This document shows, piece by piece, positions 5,113-6,881 of a DNA stretch of 6,881 bases (position 1 is its first letter; the number at the start of each line of letters is the position of its first letter). Made by a program: the position numbers and the translations under genes. This DNA is from Candidatus Poribacteria bacterium. Lineage in GTDB: Bacteria > Poribacteria > WGA-4E > WGA-3G. The notes beneath the pieces are model-generated. The model saw only the letters and a list, made by a program, of their open reading frames with translations. It did not search any database and was not told the DNA's origin. Location: the NCBI GenBank assembly GCA_028818995.1, contig JAPPMR010000926.1, forward strand, positions 1 to 6,881, in the 5' to 3' direction.

Positions 5113-6881
5113 TTCTGAGAGAGGGCGTAGTTTTCTTCCTCAAGTGAGATGTGGAACATTCCGCGGTGTTTGGTGGCGACATAAAGCCTGTCGCGATCGA
5201 CAACAAGTGATAGCACTTGACCCGGCACCACCGGCGAAACTCGTTCCCACTTGTCATGAACATCCAAGCGATAGACCCCTGTATCACCTGCACCATAGAT
5301 CGTGCTGCCGTCCACAGCGAACCTGTCTATAACGATTTTATCGGTGATGACGCGCCAGTGTTCCCCGGTTGTTGATACCAAAACGCCGCTGTCCGTCGCG
5401 ATGTAAACCGTTGACCTTGCAAACACAATGTCCTTGAAACAGGTGAAGCGAGAGGGGAGGTTCGGCGTAATGTCTCTCCAACTGTTTCCGGCATCCTGCG
5501 ATTGGAACAACTTGCCATCCCGTTTGCCGACGTAGACGGTTTCGCCTGAAACGGCTAATCTGAACCCACATTTCAAATCCGCTTCGGGCTGCTCACCGGT
5601 ATCGAGCAGTCCGGTGTCTTTCCACGCCGCATCGCCCGGTTTCCATTTGAAAAGCTGCCGTTTGTATTCTGCGTAAAGTGTCCCGCGACTGACGGCGAAC
5701 GCCCCAATTCGCTCATGTTCTCTACGCCGCAATGTTTCCGCAGCGTTATTGTCTCCTTCATGGCTCCGAGATAGGTGAACCTGTTCAACATATTCATTAT
5801 CTGCCAACAACTCAATGGATAAAACATCCGATTCACCTTGAACCGGAATGAGGGCATCGCCATCCGCTGATAAACAGAAGACGCGCAGATTGTCTTTTTC
5901 AGGTGAAATTACGTAAAGCATATTGCCAGCAATCGTTAGTTGTGAATCGGCAGGGACTTTAGTATAAATCTCGGGGAAGTGAGATTGTTCCACCTTGACC
6001 GGCTTGTGCGAATAAGTTTTCGCCTCAACCGGAACGGATTTCCACGATTCGCCGCCATCTATCGACTGCACAATCTCACCACCAGCATGCGCGTAGAGTC
6101 TGCTATTGAGCGCAACCAGATCCAGTATTCCAGTTCCGACCATCCCGTCCATGAAGAGATGCCACGATTCACCGGCATCGGTTGTGCGATAGATACCGGA
6201 TGGAGTGGCTTTGTAAAAGGTATTCTCGTCTGTCGCTACAGACGGAAAAGCATTTTGTTTAAGCGAATCTATCTCAAATCCGAGTTCTGTCCACGTCTGC
6301 CCACTATCCGTTGACCGGAACTGGGTGAAGGTCTGCACTAAGATTGTTTTACCAGCGACTAATAAACTTATACCGGAGGGCGCGATTATATCCGTAGGTG
6401 TTATCTCAGTCCAAGAAGCTCCCAAGTCAGCCGAGTAGAAAACCCGACTCAAACGCAGGTTGTTGTCATACATCGTCCGCATTACTTCCGTTGGCTCTGA
6501 TCTAACCTGTTGTAACGCGAGGAAATCAGGACCTGTTCCGATATAGAGATTGTCTTCAGAAACCGCCAAGGCGTAAATAGGTCCGGGCACACCAACAAAC
6601 AAGCGTTCCCACGCGCCTGAATCATCAAGTCGGTAGAGACCTTTATCTGTGCCAGCAAATACCGTGTTTCTAATTGTTGCGAGTGTGGAAATCGTTCGGT
6701 TTCCCTTCAATCCATTGTCAAGGAGGGTCCACTGCTTGCCAGCGTCCGTAGCGCGGAATACACCTTTATTCCGAAGTGCAAGATACATCGTAATATCCGA
6801 ACCAGCTCTTTGTATCCCATCCACGATGATGAATCCGATGGCATTTCCTTCAGGTCGGGAGCAGAACGTGCGCCATGTCTC
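5109..6881 (-). CDS. BNR/Asp-box beta-propeller protein, 5' end outside the window
   Basis: The frame is open from its TGA at 5111-5109 to the right edge, giving at least 590 residues. A GTG at 6824 is only an internal codon, because the preceding codons (ETWRTF...IGFIIVDGIQ) continue the same pattern without a stop. Repeats of the type S/T-x-D-x-G-x-x-W occur at least six times; counted from the 6824 codon they include TDAGKQW at 26-32, SADLGASW at 131-138, STDSGQTW at 171-178, TTDAGESW at 214-221, SIDGGESW at 254-261 and SQDAGNSW at 442-449. They alternate with strands such as GLYRL, TVYIATD and LYVATKHRG. This is a sialidase-like or Ycf48-like beta-propeller fold, usually a binding scaffold; no sialidase catalytic set is evident. 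Residues about 262-390 are a less regular insert. Secretion cannot be judged without the N-terminus. Whether it belongs to the operon downstream is uncertain. Confidence 0.8.
   Translation of the reverse strand, partial: ETWRTFCSRPEGNAIGFIIVDGIQRAGSDITMYLALRNKGVFRATDAGKQWTLLDNGLKGNRTISTLATIRNTVFAGTDKGLYRLDDSGAWERLFVGVPGPIYALAVSEDNLYIGTGPDFLALQQVRSEPTEVMRTMYDNNLRLSRVFYSADLGASWTEITPTDIIAPSGISLLVAGKTILVQTFTQFRSTDSGQTWTELGFEIDSLKQNAFPSVATDENTFYKATPSGIYRTTDAGESWHLFMDGMVGTGILDLVALNSRLYAHAGGEIVQSIDGGESWKSVPVEAKTYSHKPVKVEQSHFPEIYTKVPADSQLTIAGNMLYVISPEKDNLRVFCLSADGDALIPVQGESDVLSIELLADNEYVEQVHLSRSHEGDNNAAETLRRREHERIGAFAVSRGTLYAEYKRQLFKWKPGDAAWKDTGLLDTGEQPEADLKCGFRLAVSGETVYVGKRDGKLFQSQDAGNSWRDITPNLPSRFTCFKDIVFARSTVYIATDSGVLVSTTGEHWRVITDKIVIDRFAVDGSTIYGAGDTGVYRLDVHDKWERVSPVVPGQVLSLVVDRDRLYVATKHRGMFHISLEEENYALSQK

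Noticed and set aside
5979..6314. Plus-strand ORF of 111 codons inside the propeller gene
   Set aside because: The opposite strand encodes regular Asp-box repeats throughout, so this open frame is incidental.
6818..6824. GTG at 6824 or ATG-like sites nearby as the propeller start
   Set aside because: The frame stays open to the window edge and the preceding residues (ETWRTF) fit another propeller repeat, so the true start lies outside.

Overview
The window reads as bacterial DNA of moderate GC with all convincing genes on the minus strand, so transcription runs from right to left. The right-hand gene is a WD/BNR-type beta-propeller with many Asp-box-like motifs. Its wording (repeats such as 'GLYRL', 'TDAGKQW', 'GTDKGLYRL') resembles the large propeller families I associate with Candidatus Poribacteria and related sponge- or marine-associated lineages. 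That assignment is an inference from recollection; the window holds no rRNA or other marker gene.

Layout in the direction of transcription: (1) 6881-5109, a beta-propeller protein whose 5' end lies outside the window; (2) 5066-3438, a GT-B glycosyltransferase of the GT4 type with an N-terminal PqqD-like (RiPP recognition element, RRE) domain; (3) 3428-1797, a second RRE-GT fusion of almost the same length and architecture that has lost the canonical GT4 donor-site residues; (4) 1804-683, a polytopic A24-type (prepilin/preflagellin) GxGD aspartyl peptidase with an extended C-terminal domain; (5) 592-266, a 108-residue precursor-like protein with a leader, one hydrophobic segment and a tail containing eight cysteines; (6) 59 to the left edge, the first 19 codons of another membrane or exported protein. 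Genes 2 to 4 are separated by 9 nt or overlap by 8 nt and are very likely one operon. Gene 5 follows after 90 nt and has an ideal ribosome binding site; two hairpins lie around that junction.

The most interesting reading is that genes 2 to 5 form a peptide-modification and export system. The two RRE-bearing glycosyltransferases would recognise the leader of the Cys-rich protein (or another precursor outside the window) and glycosylate it in the cytoplasm. The A24 peptidase would cut its class III (Flp/TadE-like) leader at the inner face of the membrane. I know of no described RiPP or pilin class with this combination. The link between the genes rests on proximity, RRE domains and a possible leader match, and is a hypothesis.

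Noncoding sequence is limited. The 206-nt gap at 60-265 holds a long imperfect inverted repeat (104-185) and a small hairpin (218-245). The 90-nt gap at 593-682 holds a hairpin and a strong Shine-Dalgarno sequence. No tRNA, rRNA, CRISPR, transposase or attachment site is visible.
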